Positions 21,256-31,751 are shown, counted from the stretch's first letter. The stretch is 35,000 bases of DNA from Cristatella mucedo (GCA_009760855.2 WPIO01000133.1:670001-705000), one strand, 5' to 3'. Translations and numbers: made by a program. Notes: generated by a model from the sequence alone, not told the origin.

Positions 21256-21374
21256 TTAACTTCGGCTATTAGCAAAATGGACAGCTTTCCGTGCGCAGTC
21301 TTCAAAGTCATTGGCAGCAACGATCGCCAAGCCACTCTTTTTTAGTATGTCCTTGGCAGCCTCGGAATTTGTAC
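21256..21374 (-). CDS. SUCLG2: Succinyl-CoA ligase [GDP-forming] beta subunit, terminal coding exon
   Basis: The last coding exon: GT completes the glycine codon, followed by TNSEAAKDILKKSGLAIVAA, then NDFEDCARKAV, and a TAA stop at 21256-21258. It matches the SUCLG2 C-terminus (human GTNVQEAQKILNNSGLPITSAIDLEDAAKKAV). The acceptor is TCGATGCAG ending at 21375. The protein ends HFANSRS, similar in length to other family members. The stop lies about 2.9 kb from the last LPCAT exon on the opposite strand, so the genes are convergent. Confidence 0.94.
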
Positions 21375-21713
21375 CTGCATCGAGAAAAAGCAACGTTAAC
21401 ACATAACACCTTCCTCAGATGAAACGAGTGATCCGAGATTTAACCAACACCAAAGTTCAAAATCCAGTGGCAAAGATCGCATAAATGCACATATGCATGC
21501 ATACGAACGCACGCACACACAACACACACATAAACACAAACAAACATAAACAAGCACACACACAAGCACACAGACACGCGTTCGTGCAAGCACACGCAAA
21601 CACATTGGCAAGCTTGAGGCAGGTAAACAGGTTAAAGGGCGAAAACGGAGCAGTCTCAAATTAACCATACAAGCAGCAGTCGCAACTGAAGCGAGAGTAG
21701 CAGGTCAACCTAC

Positions 21714-21834
21714 CTTCGAGCCTGACAACTAGTGGCACCCGCAAGCTGAGGTTTTTGAAAGCGTTGACGATTCCATCAGCAATTATGGCACAGTTCACAA
21801 TACCTCCGAACACATTCACTAATATCGCCTTCAC
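21714..21834 (-). CDS. SUCLG2: Succinyl-CoA ligase [GDP-forming] beta subunit, exon 6 of 7
   Basis: A 121-nt exon found by reading the reverse strand between splice sites. It translates [20 protein letters not shown], then GIV, and ends VPLVVRLE plus one base. [10 protein letters not shown] is the conserved phosphate/CoA-domain loop. The NCAIIA version is characteristic of SUCLG2, whereas SUCLA2 has RCDVIA. The acceptor is ATTTCTTCAG ending at 21835 and the donor is CGAAG|GTAGG. The split glycine codon is completed by the last exon to give the conserved RLEGT. Confidence 0.94.
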
Positions 21835-22599
21835 CTGAAGAAATCGAAATCAAATATAATGTGCAAGCGTCAGAGCACGGGGCTGTAAAAGTAATAATAA
21901 CAACAATAATGACAACAGCAACAATAATAATAACGATATCAAAATGGCAATAATAATAATATGAACAAAATATATGTAGTGCACCCTAAGCGACCCAAGT
22001 CTGTTTCTAGGCACTCTACATTTTCTGGAAAGAAAGCTCGTCAATCAGTTACTGGTTATGCAATTGACAACTGGTGTGCACAACTTGACCACTCGCAAGC
22101 ACACAGCAGAAAATGCACAAACACTGGCTGCTTCTTTTCAATGCCGCGAAGTCGAGGGTGGCTGGATGTCGGTAGGAGGGGGTTTCCAGGCTTCGTGAGC
22201 ATAGGAACAGAAGGCCAGGTCCATAAAGTATTTTAGGTTTTTTGGCGGCACAACCCCACACGACCGGAGTCAAAGGTCAATCAAAGGAGTTGGTGGTGTG
22301 ATGGGAAGCCTGGTCAGGAGGTGCATCAGATAGGTGGAGAAGAATGAGGCAAGACAATACGACTGTGTTCTTAAGGAAGCTTCTAGACTTGACTCGTTAA
22401 GATGGATCAGCCAGCATGTCACAAACCAGGGCCTGCGATACCACATCGGTTCTTTGTCTGTCTATTTGGCCACTCATCTTGCATTAACTATTTCGGAGGA
22501 TAAGCTTGGCATCTTCCCTGAGCGACTGACATCTCACTCCGGTCGTGATCGAAGCAACTGCCACAACACCCCACACTTTTCTCGGACCTGCATTGGCTG

Positions 22600-23296
22600 A
22601 CCATCAAGCAACACATCGATTTCAGGATCAGCCACAAAACATTGCTAAAATTCTGGCTTGCTTAGACGTGGATAACTACACCTGAATTGGTCGATGCATT
22701 AGTAACATCCCGTCTCAGTCTACCGGCCTATGCAATCAGGCGCTTACAGTTCGTGCAGAACTCTGCAGCTAGGCTTGTCTGTCGTGAGCATATCAGTTGC
22801 ACAGCACACCACTTCTTGCCGATCTGTAAAGGCTCCCACTCAAGCAATGTATCGGCTTCAAGGTTCAATCACTCACTTCTAGGTCCCGTCATTCTCTGGC
22901 TCCAGCTTACCCATCGGAAGCACGCCCCACCAGGCTAGGTAGGCATCGTGCAACCCACTGTTCTGAATCCAATCGTTTAGCGACACCGTGTGCAAACCTC
23001 GAATCCTTTGGAGACCTTGCCTTTAGTTCATATTCTCCCAAAGCCTGGACCTCATTTCTGACTGACGTCACGAAATCCACTGACTTGACTATATTTAAAA
23101 AGATGCTAAAAACGCATATATTTGTCACAGCATTTGGTGAGTCGTGGTGAATCGTCCTTTTTGTGCTTATGCGTGCTGACACTGAGGATGTTGCCATTAA
23201 CCATATTTGCAAGCTGACCCTGTGAGTGTTACCTCTAACCATGCTATCCTTGTTGACGTTGTGCACGCCATTACTAACCATATTATTACTATTAAG
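22600..23296 (+). mobile_element. LINE (CR1/L2-like) 3' fragment, close relative of 26983-29957
   Basis: The segment parallels 29190-29860. AACATTGCTAAAATTCTGGC, then LVTSRLSLPAYAIRRLQFVQ and NSAARLVCRE, correspond to LVHAFVTSNLDFCNS...ACAIKRLQLVQSSAARLVCRE in the larger copy. The following 3' UTR (ATGCTAAAAACGCATATATT, ACACTGAGGATGTTGCC, CTGACCCTGTGAGTGTTACC) also matches. Frame changes and stops make it dead. It lies in the SUCLG2 intron between exons 5 and 6, antisense to the gene. Confidence 0.85.
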
Positions 23297-23604
23297 GCAT
23301 AGTCACCAACTTCTAGGGCTATACTATCCCGTAGAGGAAGGTCTAGGGAGGGGAACTCTCGTCCCCGGACTGCAGCTCCACACGGTAGGAAGGGGATCAT
23401 GGCTTCCCATACCCCTCTCAGTTCCACAGATCTCTTCCTCCGGGCTAGTAAAAGCTTAATTAAGAGTGGTTGATCTTTGAAGAGCTGGAACCTGTCGAGG
23501 CTATTCCTCGATCACCTTAGCTGAGATCCACTAAGGGTATTCGTTCAATACGAGTTTTTACTCTTCTCGCCACCGGGCGATGGGAGGGGCCTTTTTTAAG
23601 TCCT

Positions 23605-23720
23605 GATCATTCTCTTGCTCCGGCTTACCTATTCGAGAGGCCGAAGGGCTTCTACCATCGCTCCTCTGAGCACAAGGATTTAGCTATGCCTCTAACTAAA
23701 GCCCGTCCAACGAAAACCAA
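23605..23720 (+). mobile_element. Possible small LINE C-terminal fragment
   Basis: A short open stretch reads DHSLAPAYLFERPKGFYHRS then SEHKDLAMPL, resembling the APSYLSELL...RSS..LAVP block of the CR1/L2 C-terminus. It is short and diverged, so only a weak call. Confidence 0.4.
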
Positions 23721-23874
23721 CTACAATTTAAAAATCAATATAATTAATAGGTCCATTGATTCCATTTTCTGCTAATAAACCTGAGCAAATGAACAACGAG
23801 TGCAACGTCAGCATTAGCTTCACAGCAAAGGCGCACAAGCCTCGGCACTCGAGGAAGTGGACACAGCGACTTTG

Positions 23875-24008
23875 AGATATTGCAGCCATTATATATGCCA
23901 TTTATTATATTTATATTATATTATATTTATTATATATATATGCATATATATATATATATTATATTTATATATTGCCATTTATTTAAGATATTGCAGCCAT
24001 TATATATG
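23875..24008. repeat. AT-rich tract between 23-bp perfect direct repeats
   Basis: AGATATTGCAGCCATTATAT followed by ATG occurs at 23875 and again at 23986, flanking about 90 bp of TATATA/TTATATT repeat that is itself bounded by GCCATTTAT on each side. It suggests a tandem duplication of the flank with expansion of the AT core. Confidence 0.85.
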
Positions 24009-24079
24009 AAGCAGCTGCTTGCTTACAAGATTCAATTTGGCCGTTGACCTTTAGATTGTGAACTGCTGTCTACTGAGCG

Positions 24080-24290
24080 TTTTGCTTCGTTCTCTAGCGA
24101 TCGATACCTCTGCAAGGCTAAGCTCCACACAGCCTGGACATGGGCACTGTGAAGGCTTGCAACTAGCCTCCCCGGCCGAACGTGCCATGTGGTAATGAAT
24201 TCCAGAGCGAGGCAGCACGATGGGCAACGGGCAACTGTCTCTCTCGAGGTCTTGTGCAGCCGGCTGAGACCGGAGCAGCTGGAGCCGATA
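24080..24290 (-). mobile_element. Possible LINE C-terminal relic
   Basis: On the - strand a frame reads [20 protein letters not shown] then GTFGRGG, containing the WNSLP block typical of non-LTR retrotransposon C-termini. The rest is too decayed to place. A CA-rich microsatellite lies on its upstream side. Confidence 0.45.
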
Positions 24291-24301
24291 CTGACATCCC
24301 C

Positions 24302-24302
<1 letters not shown>

Positions 24303-24335
<33 letters not shown>

Positions 24336-24420
24336 AAACACGCACGCACGCACACACACACACCAAACACGCACACACGCACGCACGCACACACACACAC
24401 ACACACACATACACACGCAC
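24303..24420. repeat. Imperfect (CA)n microsatellite
   Basis: About 118 bp of CA repeat broken by CCAAACACGCACGCACG-type units, which suggests an internal higher-order repetition. Confidence 0.95.
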
Positions 24421-25235
24421 GTGGCAGCCGAAGCTCTGCGCTACGCCCGCGCCGCCAGGCAGGACAGGTCGACTGCACCCGTGAGAATGACCTAAAGGCA
24501 CCAACGTGGACCGCGCAGCAAGGCAGTCGTGCTGCTCGGCCAAATATAACTCATGCAACACATGCAACGAATTGACGCAACTCGGATAAATGTTGGACGC
24601 ATCCAGGTACCTCAAGAGGAATACAGCCGGTAATCCATGGATGTGACCTGCCCTGGGCGGCCGGCACGTCAGACGTTGGGGCCCCAGTAGTTTTGGTTAC
24701 GTCAAAGAAGAATCAACAAACTTCTACATTCACAGTCTTCCCACCCGACAGAGGCAGTGTCCTATCGGCACAGCTGACAGCAGGCCTGCACTCGTGCGAC
24801 TGCATTCGTCTGCTTCCAGTAGCGCCAGGTGCCCTAGCAGCTTCCAGCCTCCCCTTCCAAAGGGTGGCTTCTAGATCTCGAGAGCCAGAGCCGAAAGTAG
24901 CCGGCAGCAGCAGCGACCAATAACCACAAAGCACAGTAATTTCTTCATGGGTCATTGCAAACAGCTTCTTGCATTTTCATATGTAAAAGCATTATTTGTT
25001 TCATCGGGGGGGGGGGGAGGGAAGGGTAGTTTCGATGCATTTTTTCTACGATTGATCCCAACGATAGCCAATCAAGCAAATCGTGTATCGCCTGAGCCAC
25101 CAGCGAGGCTTCCGGCAGTCGCGGCTGGGTGGCTTTCACGAGCCAGGCTTCCTCGAGCTCGTCAAGCGGAGAGCACCCAGAAAACAGGAAGCAGCAGAAG
25201 GAGCGGTGGTAACGGCCCAGGGCGACGATACTCAC

Positions 25236-25378
25236 CCGGGGGTCGGCTGACATGAGCTTGAAAGCCTTGAGCACCTGGTCGCCGGTGACGGCTCCTCCAA
25301 CGTCCAGGAAGTTGGCTGGCTCGCCGCCATGCAGCTTGACTATGTCCATAGTTGCCATGGCAAGGCCGGCTCCGTTAA
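25236..25378 (-). CDS. SUCLG2: Succinyl-CoA ligase [GDP-forming] beta subunit, exon 5 of 7
   Basis: Exon of 143 nt that completes the valine codon and reads [20 protein letters not shown], then ANFLDVGG, ending MSADPR. It spans the CoA-ligase family signature region [14 protein letters not shown] at the junction with the previous exon. This is where the ATP-grasp part passes into the CoA-ligase domain with its [13 protein letters not shown] core. The acceptor is TTCTGCTGCAG ending at 25379 and the donor is CGG|GTGAGTATC, phase 0. Reading past 25236 soon leaves the family sequence, while the splice to 21834 restores it (R|VKAILVN), which fixes this boundary. Confidence 0.95.
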
Positions 25379-25439
25379 CTGCAGCAGAAAAAGGCCCGAG
25401 ACCGCTGCAGCAGCGGTCGGATGCGCCAGCGCCAATAGG

Positions 25440-25580
25440 GCGCTATTATATACATAATATTACATATTATTACATAATATAGCATAATATTATATTCTAT
25501 TACAATATAATAATATTATATAATATTAATATTATAAGACTATAGATAATATTATATAATAGTATTATCTATAATCTATC
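25440..25580. repeat. AT-rich palindromic tract
   Basis: About 140 bp of TATTA/TAATA words such as ATAATATTATATAATATTAA. They are strongly self-complementary and could fold into hairpins. It lies in the intron upstream of SUCLG2 exon 5. No gene is seen. Confidence 0.85.
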
Positions 25581-26035
25581 TGCATCTCTGAGAGTGACGG
25601 ACCAAGTGCAGCGCCGGAAGGAGTGAGGCCGGAGGACTGATGGAACTACTCTTAGCTGCTCGATGCGAGAGACAGTGCAGCGCTCAAATGCTAAGGCGGC
25701 TCGGGTGCATGATCAAGGTGCATGATCAAGGTCGCGCGGAGAGCGTGCAGGCCTCTAGCGCACACACGGGCCCCAGCCTGCGTGTGGCCAACTGCGCCCA
25801 CTATGCGAATGGGAGCCGCGAGCAGGCGAGTGAGCGGCTGCCCCCAGCTTAAGCCAAAGCCATGCCAGAATGCAGATGCTAGCTAGTAAGCAGATGGATC
25901 GTTGTCTATAACTTTGAGGCTCTCTGCCTGGCTTCGGCAGGATGTGCCATTTGCCTCAATTGCATGCTAATATGTAGGACAGTGCTTGAGGGTGGGGTCT
26001 GGCATTCACTCGACTCTGTCTCGTATAATCAAATA

Positions 26036-26222
26036 TAGTGGTTATCAACATTCCTAATGCCTAGAAACTTTAATACAGTTCCTCATGTTGTGGCGACCCC
26101 CAACCATACAATTATCGTGTGCAAAATGTGGAAATGCACGTTTTCTGATGGTCTTTGGCAACCCCTGTAAAAGGGTCGTTCGACCCCCATAGGGATCGCG
26201 ACCCACATGTTGAGAACTGCTG
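26036..26222. mobile_element. SPIN-like hAT non-autonomous element (about 187 bp)
   Basis: The left end TAGTGGTTATCAACATTCCT and right end CGCGACCCACATGTTGAGAA followed by CTGCTG form hAT-type inverted termini (CAGTGGTTCTCAAC...GTTGAGAACCACTG). Inside, TTTAATACAGTTCCTCATGT then TGTGGCGACCCCCAACCATA, and GGGTCGTTCGACCCCCATAG on the other side, match what I remember of the SPIN (Space Invaders, hAT) non-autonomous consensus. The flanking 8-mers ATCAAATA and CTCTAACA agree at five of eight positions, a possible decayed target-site duplication. It sits in the SUCLG2 intron between exons 4 and 5. Confidence 0.8.
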
Positions 26223-26295
26223 CTCTAACATGTTCCTTGCAGTAGTGTAGGAAGCATCCACCATAAACTGATTTTTGGTTTCATTGATGGCGTTA

Positions 26296-26373
26296 CGTAT
26301 GAAAAGTGCCTAGAAAAAAGACTAAGTTCTCTGAGGCCACCACACAAATATATTATTATTATTATTATTATTA
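26296..26373 (+). mobile_element. Isolated LINE/SINE 3' tail with (ATT)n
   Basis: GAAAAGTGCCTAGAAAAAAG, ACTAAGTTCTCTGAGGCCAC and CACACAAATA are followed by seven ATT units. It matches the LINE tail at 29888-29957 (AAGCGCCTAGAAAGAGATCG... then ATT repeats). It is probably an extremely 5'-truncated insertion. Confidence 0.75.
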
Positions 26374-26591
26374 CAAAGCAACGTGCTATATTACTACTAC
26401 CCGTGAGAACAATGTCGATTCGACATGCCTAATGCAACCGGAGAGGGGAAGAAATAAATCAACAGAGGAGCGAAGAGGACAGAAGGAAAGCATGTTTTTA
26501 AGGGTGCGACATGTGTCACACGTCACCATGGCAGCAACCGCAAAGGAGAGAGCCTTGGCGCCACTGCCGGCGATGCTGACGCGTCTCTTAC

Positions 26592-26850
26592 CAAGACAGC
26601 CAATGTTGCCCTCCATTCCGACATAGTTGAGATGACTCTTGAGGGCCTCCCTTTCGCGGGGGTCCATCTCGGCCATGTCGTCCATGGCGAAGATGGCCTT
26701 CTGCCGGAACTCGGCGTTGTCGTCGAAATTGATCTTGGCGTCGAAGCACACGACGCGATCGCACAAGGTCTCACCGAACGGGTTCACCTCGATCTGCGAG
26801 GCATCCACTTTGACGAACAGCTCGTACAGTCGCTTGATCTGCTTCGCAGC
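26592..26850 (-). CDS. SUCLG2: Succinyl-CoA ligase [GDP-forming] beta subunit, exon 4 of 7
   Basis: The largest SUCLG2 exon here: 259 nt, phase 0 start, ending one base into a valine codon. It encodes AAKQIKRLYELFVKVDASQI followed by EVNPFGET, then CFDAKINFDDNAEFRQK and IFAMDD, ending GNIGCL. EVNP with the downstream CFDAKINFDDNA carries the Mg-nucleotide-binding residues of the ATP-grasp fold. FGET and CFDAKINFDDNAEFRQK are the GTP-form (SUCLG2) version rather than SUCLA2. The acceptor is CTTTATCAG ending at 26851 and the donor is CTTG|GTAAGAG. It is the strongest single piece of evidence for the gene's identity. Confidence 0.96.
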
Positions 26851-26982
26851 CTGATAAAGGGCAGAGGACAGAGGACATGAAGGCTGCATAGTTAACTCCA
26901 TCGGCCAGACTTAGCGCTTGCCTTTCGAATCTCGCTAAATGTGCAATACACCTCTGGTAATAAGCGACCATAGTTTTTTAAC

Positions 26983-29957
26983 GACCTGCTCACCCTAACT
27001 GAAACTTGGCTAAAATCGATAAACTGCCCGACAATTAAAGATGCTACCCCAACTGCTTTCTCATTCTTTCACACCCCTAGATCAATCACAACTGGAGGTG
27101 GAGTTGCTGTTATCGTTCGCTCGAAATTCAACCACAAGCCATTTGCAGTACCCTCGAAGCAGTCTTTTGAACCAATTGTCTTGGTCTCACCCGAAAAACA
27201 GTTATTGATAGTAGCAGTAGTATATTGCCCATCAGGTACCAAATCCTCCTTTATCTCAGATTTCTCCGATCTCATTTCGATGCTGTGTGCAAGAAATCGA
27301 TCCTTCCTCGTTATGGGCGATTTCAACGTTCACTTTGATAATTTCTTTGACACATTCAGACCTGAATTCCGTGCATTGACTGACTCATTGTCTCTTGTGG
27401 CTCATGTACATGGCCCTACTCACACCAAGGGTCACACACTCGAACAGATTTTCTCATACAACTGCACTCTGTCATCACCAATTATAACCAAATCCGGCTT
27501 ATCTGACCACATGCAGATCTCATTCAATCTACAGTGTGTGCCCACATTCTCCTCTAAAATAACCTGTGAATCGCAAATCCTCAAGACCCTTGCCATCGAT
27601 GCTGTCCGTGCGAGAATATCTGCTTCACCTCTGCTGCTCAATCCTCCCTCCGATCTGTCATCATTGGTATAGAGCTACAACGCGTCACTAGCTGACATGC
27701 TCGACGAGTTTGCACCTCTGACAAAGCGCACTGTGCGCCCTCGCCCAGATAGCCTGTGGTTTATCACAGACATTGAACTAGCCAGGTCTACAAAGCGCAA
27801 GCTTGAACAGGCATACAAAAGATCAGGACTGACTGTCCATCGACAGGCATATGAAGACTACTGAAGGTCGCAATAATCGATCCTAGCAAAGGCCAAGTCT
27901 AACTTCGATAAAACATTGTTGAATCACAGATGCACAATCCAAAACTGCTTATGTCAACGATCAACCATTTACTCAACCGCTCCCAGATTAGCTCCTTACC
28001 TGATGAGCCTTGTGATGATCTAGCCGATCGCTTCTCTCGGCTCTTTGTGCAGAAGATAGACAAGATCAGGGAGTCCATCCCTGCCATGACAACACCCCCC
28101 CCCCCTAGAATGCTGTTCCCCGATTCCTGGCTGCACCTCAATGTCTACATCTAAGCAGGTCACTAGTGATCTAGTCCTGAAGTTCGTATCTCAATCAAAG
28201 AAGACAAGTCCTCTGGACCCTATTCCCACTGTCCTGCTCCTACGTTGCATTGATCTACTGCTGCCATGCATAACTAACATAATTAATATGTCATTAGTTT
28301 CAGGTCATGTCCCAGCACCTTTCAAAAAAGCTGCAGTCAGGCCACTTCTCAAGAAAGCGACACTAGACCAAGAGAAATTGAGCAACTACCGCCCAGTATC
28401 CCTTCTACCATTCCTATAAAAGACACCGGAACTGGTCGTGGCGGAGCAGCTGAACTCATATATTGAAACTTCAAACCTTGCTAGTAAGTTCCAGTCTGGC
28501 TTCAGAGCCAATCACTCCACAGAGTCGGCATTGCTTAGGGTATACAACGACCTACTTAGGAATGCAGACATGGGTAGAATGTCTCTGCTTGTTTTGCTCG
28601 ATCTTTCGGCAGATGTTGATAATGTCGATCACAAAGTTCTTCTAGAGCACCTCTCATCTCCCCTGGGCATCACTGGCACTGCTCTGCAATGGTTCAGGTC
28701 CTATCTCAGTGGGAGACTCCAGAGTACTGACGCGAATGGACAAAGATCATCCAAGGTACCTCTGAAATATGGGGTACCTCAGGGCTCCGTGCTAGGTCCG
28801 GTTCTTTTCACGGTTTATACTCTGCCTCTTGCTGATGTGATTGTCAAGCACAACCTAGGCTTTCACTTCAATGCGGTTGACACTCAGTTGTACCTTTGCT
28901 TTGATCCCTCCCAGCCTTCGAGCACCTCGAATTCTCTCAACTCACTTGCTGCATGTATTGATGACATCCGCACATGAATGGCAGCAAATTTTCTTAAACT
29001 AAACAATGATAAAAGTAACTTGCTAGTTATGGGCAAACCAAGTGTGATTCAGAAATTGGAAAGGCTGACGCTCAAACTTGGCTCTGCAAGCTTATCTCCT
29101 GTCCAATCAGCTCGAAATCTAGGTGGCACGTTCCAAAGTGACCTCTTGTTAGACGACCACATCAGCTCCAGTCAAATCTGCATACTTTCAGCTACATAAC
29201 ATTGCTAAAATTCGGGCTTGTTTAGATAAGGATACCACGTCTAAGTTGGTCCATGCATTCGTGACATCCAATCTTGACTTCTGTAACTCCCTGCCTGCTG
29301 GCCTACCGGCATGTGCAATCAAGCGACTACAGTTGGTGCAAAGCTCCGCAGCTAGGCTTGTCTGTCGTGAGCGTCGCAGGTGCCACATTACACCACTTCT
29401 CCCCGACCTGCACTGGCTACCAGTCAATCAACGCATCGACTTCAAGGTTTAATCGCTCACTTTTAGGTCGTTTCATTCTTTGGCTCCAGCCTATCTCTCA
29501 GATCTATTACCCCCACCAGGCCAAGCATCGTACCACCTGCTGTTCGGAATCCAACAGTCTACCAATACCTCGTACAAACCTCCAATCCTTTGGAAACGGT
29601 GCCTTTAGTTCGTATGATCCTAAAGCCTGGAAGTCCCTCCAGACTTGCTTCAGAACATCCCCTGACTTGACCACATTTAAAAAGAACTTAAAAACACATC
29701 TATTTAGGACAGCATTTAGTGGGTCCCTGTGATTCTTCTTTGATGTGCTTATGCGTGATGACACTGAGCATGCTGCCCTAACCACATTTACATGCTGACC
29801 CTGTGCTTGTCACCCCTAACCACGCTATTCATGTTGTTTATCTAGCATGATATTACTCACCGCTAAATCGCGTTTCTGTTTGCAGCAAATGTAAAGCGCC
29901 TAGAAAGAGATCGAGTTCTCTGAGGGTGCTTTATCAAATGCATTATTATTATTATTG
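26983..29957 (+). mobile_element. CR1/L2-like LINE, 5'-truncated, APE endonuclease plus reverse transcriptase, inactivated
   Basis: Antisense insertion in the SUCLG2 intron between exons 3 and 4. The endonuclease half is one frame from about 26983 to 27672. It starts LLTLTETWLKS and has VAVIVRS, MGDFNVHFDN and LSDHMQISF, the last two holding the catalytic GDFN and SDH motifs. The N-terminal EN residues are missing, so the copy is 5' truncated. The linker and RT (28141-29199) include FQSGFRANHSTESALLRVYN, VLLDLSADVDNVDH, GVPQGSVLGPVLF and NAVDTQLYL. The C-terminal CAIKRLQLVQSSAARLVCRE block and a 3' UTR ending in AAGCGCCTAGAAAGAGATCG, TTCTCTGAGGGTGCTTTATC and ATT repeats follow. Stops at 27673, 27862, 28418 and 28975 plus frameshifts make it non-autonomous. 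Confidence 0.93.
28438..28977 (+). pseudogene. LINE reverse transcriptase core with altered catalytic motif
   Basis: The longest open piece of the LINE (179 codons). RT blocks are visible in order: FQSGFRANHST (block 2), LLVLLDLSADVDNVDH (block 3, usually AFDTVDH), ITGTALQWFRSYLSGR, GVPQGSVLGPVLF (block 4) and FHFNAVDTQLYL (block 5). Block 5 should be YADDTQLYL; both the tyrosine and one catalytic aspartate are replaced (NAVD), which by family knowledge abolishes polymerisation. The next stop (TGA at 28975) replaces the tryptophan of the usual DIRTWMAANFLKLN, and the frame then continues unchanged from 28978. Confidence 0.9.
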
Positions 29958-30281
29958 TAAGATACGAACGGGCAGGCTGCAATCTAACCTCGGCGACCCC
30001 GTGGAGGCAGGCAGGCACGGAGCCAGCATCGAGGCGAGGCAGCTGCTAGCTCAGGCCTAACGAGGCGCCAGTCTGCTAACAACACTGCAGCCGACCGGGT
30101 GTAGGATTATCTAATGTACCCCGGTAGCTTGCATCTGCTCTTAAATCTGCCTTCTTTTCCGGTGCCAAAGAGAACGAGCAGAGAGCGATTCTTTGCTGCA
30201 GCAGTGCCACCGATTTCATAGATCAGCCCTGGTGCACAAGCAGGCATGGTCACGTGGGCGTACACACATGCACAAACCTAC

Positions 30282-30371
30282 CTGCTTGTGCAGTTTTCCC
30301 TTGAAGTCTAACACGGTGGCCATTTTGTCGGCTTGTGCATCAGTAATACCAGCGACGATATCAACTGCTTC
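30282..30371 (-). CDS. SUCLG2: Succinyl-CoA ligase [GDP-forming] beta subunit, exon 3 of 7
   Basis: A 90-nt exon, phase 0 to phase 0, encoding 30 residues from EAVDIVAGITDAQADKMATV to KGKLHKQ. It aligns with the human SUCLG2 stretch EQIDIFEGIKDSQAQRMAENL. The acceptor CTTTTCAG and donor CAG|GTAGG are both consensus. The downstream intron (26851-30281) contains a large antisense LINE insertion (26983-29957), which accounts for most of that intron's length. Confidence 0.93.
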
Positions 30372-30419
30372 CTGAAAAGAACAGCATGCGAACATCACTA
30401 CCCGGTTTTAGTGTCCAGC

Positions 30420-30456
30420 CATCTGTCTCTCTCTGTCTCTCTCTCTGTCTCTCTCC
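30420..30456. repeat. Short CT-rich repeat
   Basis: About 37 bp of TCTCTCTGTCTCTC repeat between SUCLG2 exons 2 and 3. Confidence 0.85.
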
Positions 30457-30541
30457 TTCCCTCATAACTCACTCTTGACAAAACATTTCTTAACTATCAG
30501 AGCAGAAAGACGAGGCGGAGGTGGGGAGGAGCAAATCGGAC

Positions 30542-30694
30542 CTTGTGTATGGCTTCTGGCTCCTGATGCGCCAGCTCTTCTATGTCCATGCCACCACGAG
30601 CGCTCCCCACCATAACTGGACCGCCGTAGGCACGGTCGAGAACGATCGCAAAGTACGTCTCGCGGCGGATGTCCAGAGCTTCGGCGACCATCAC
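30542..30694 (-). CDS. SUCLG2: Succinyl-CoA ligase [GDP-forming] beta subunit, exon 2 of 7
   Basis: Exon of 153 nt, exactly 51 codons in phase 0 at both ends. It begins VMVAEALDIRRETYFAIVLD and includes GGPVMVGSARGGMDIEELA, matching the ATP-grasp nucleotide-binding region of SUCLG2 (human VMVAEALDISRETYLAILMD and VLVGSPQGGVDIEEVA). The acceptor is GCTTTCAG ending at 30695 and the donor is AAG|GTCCG. It joins the preceding exon as VTK|VMVAEA and the following one as AIHK|EAVDI without loss of frame. No lesions are seen, so this looks like a functional exon. Confidence 0.95.
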
Positions 30695-31751
30695 CTGAAA
30701 GCATGGCGAGCCAATGGTCAAGCGATGCAAACGCACCGGGGACCGGAGCTCGCCGGTGACTGGCCAGGAAAGAGCCTGGGCTGCTCACGTGATCATGCCG
30801 ACGGCCAGCCACTCACTACCCGTCAAAAACCACGCCACGCACGTCAACCACGTGCCACTCAGCCATCCTTCGAATCCTGGCAGCAAGAATTGCACAATCG
30901 ATTATGCCTACATAAATATTCTGTCTAAGCGTATCGAAAATCACGAAATTTCTCGAGTAAGCCTATTCATTCCCATACGTCGTAAGGCACAGGTTTCGAA
31001 TCTTTGAGACACACCACACATATATCAAGACGACTATGGATTCTGAGAAGTACGAACTCATTCACAAGTTAACATGACACTCAAGTTTGGAAGCTTTTAT
31101 TTGCAATTAACATAAATGTCCACACCACTTTGGATTCTGAGATGCAGATTTGTTCGCAATTCAAAATCCTGAATAACCACCGGTTCACCGAGAGGTTTAA
31201 CAGAGCCAATAATGAAGTTAACACTTTAGCTAAAAAATCTCGTGCTAGACTAATTGCACCAATTTATCAAGACGATTAGGGATCGATCTTGTTTTGAATG
31301 CAGCTGCTGTCCTCATAAATAATCGCAGAGAAACGACCTAAGCTTGAACTGGGAGTGATACTCTATTTCCGAAACATGAACACTCTGTGAGGGAATCGGC
31401 ATAAAATAACTGCTGCAGTGAGGTATGCCCACTAAGCCATATCGTGTCCAGTGCAGTCGACTGTAGTCTAGCTTGTTTGAAATCAGTTAAACAGATGTAG
31501 TTGCAGAAGTGCTCAAGGCTTCAAATGAGTGCCTATTAGTGGCATGAGAACGGTTCCAATGCCATACTCGGCGATTTGATCGATCGACTTCGTGCAATCA
31601 AGCAAACATGAGCGCTAGGACATAGCTAGTGCTCACACATAACCAGCCCAACAACGCACCAACCTGCCCACTCACCAGTCTGCCCACTCACCAGTCCGCC
31701 CACTCACCAGCCCATGCATGCACACACACGAACGACAAAAGTGCGTGCCCA

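Noticed and set aside
25236-25378. Assignment to the ATP-form beta subunit SUCLA2
   Set aside because: MATMD-KLHGG also fits SUCLA2, but the neighbouring exons carry GTP-form residues (CFDAKINFDDNAEFRQK and [11 protein letters not shown]).
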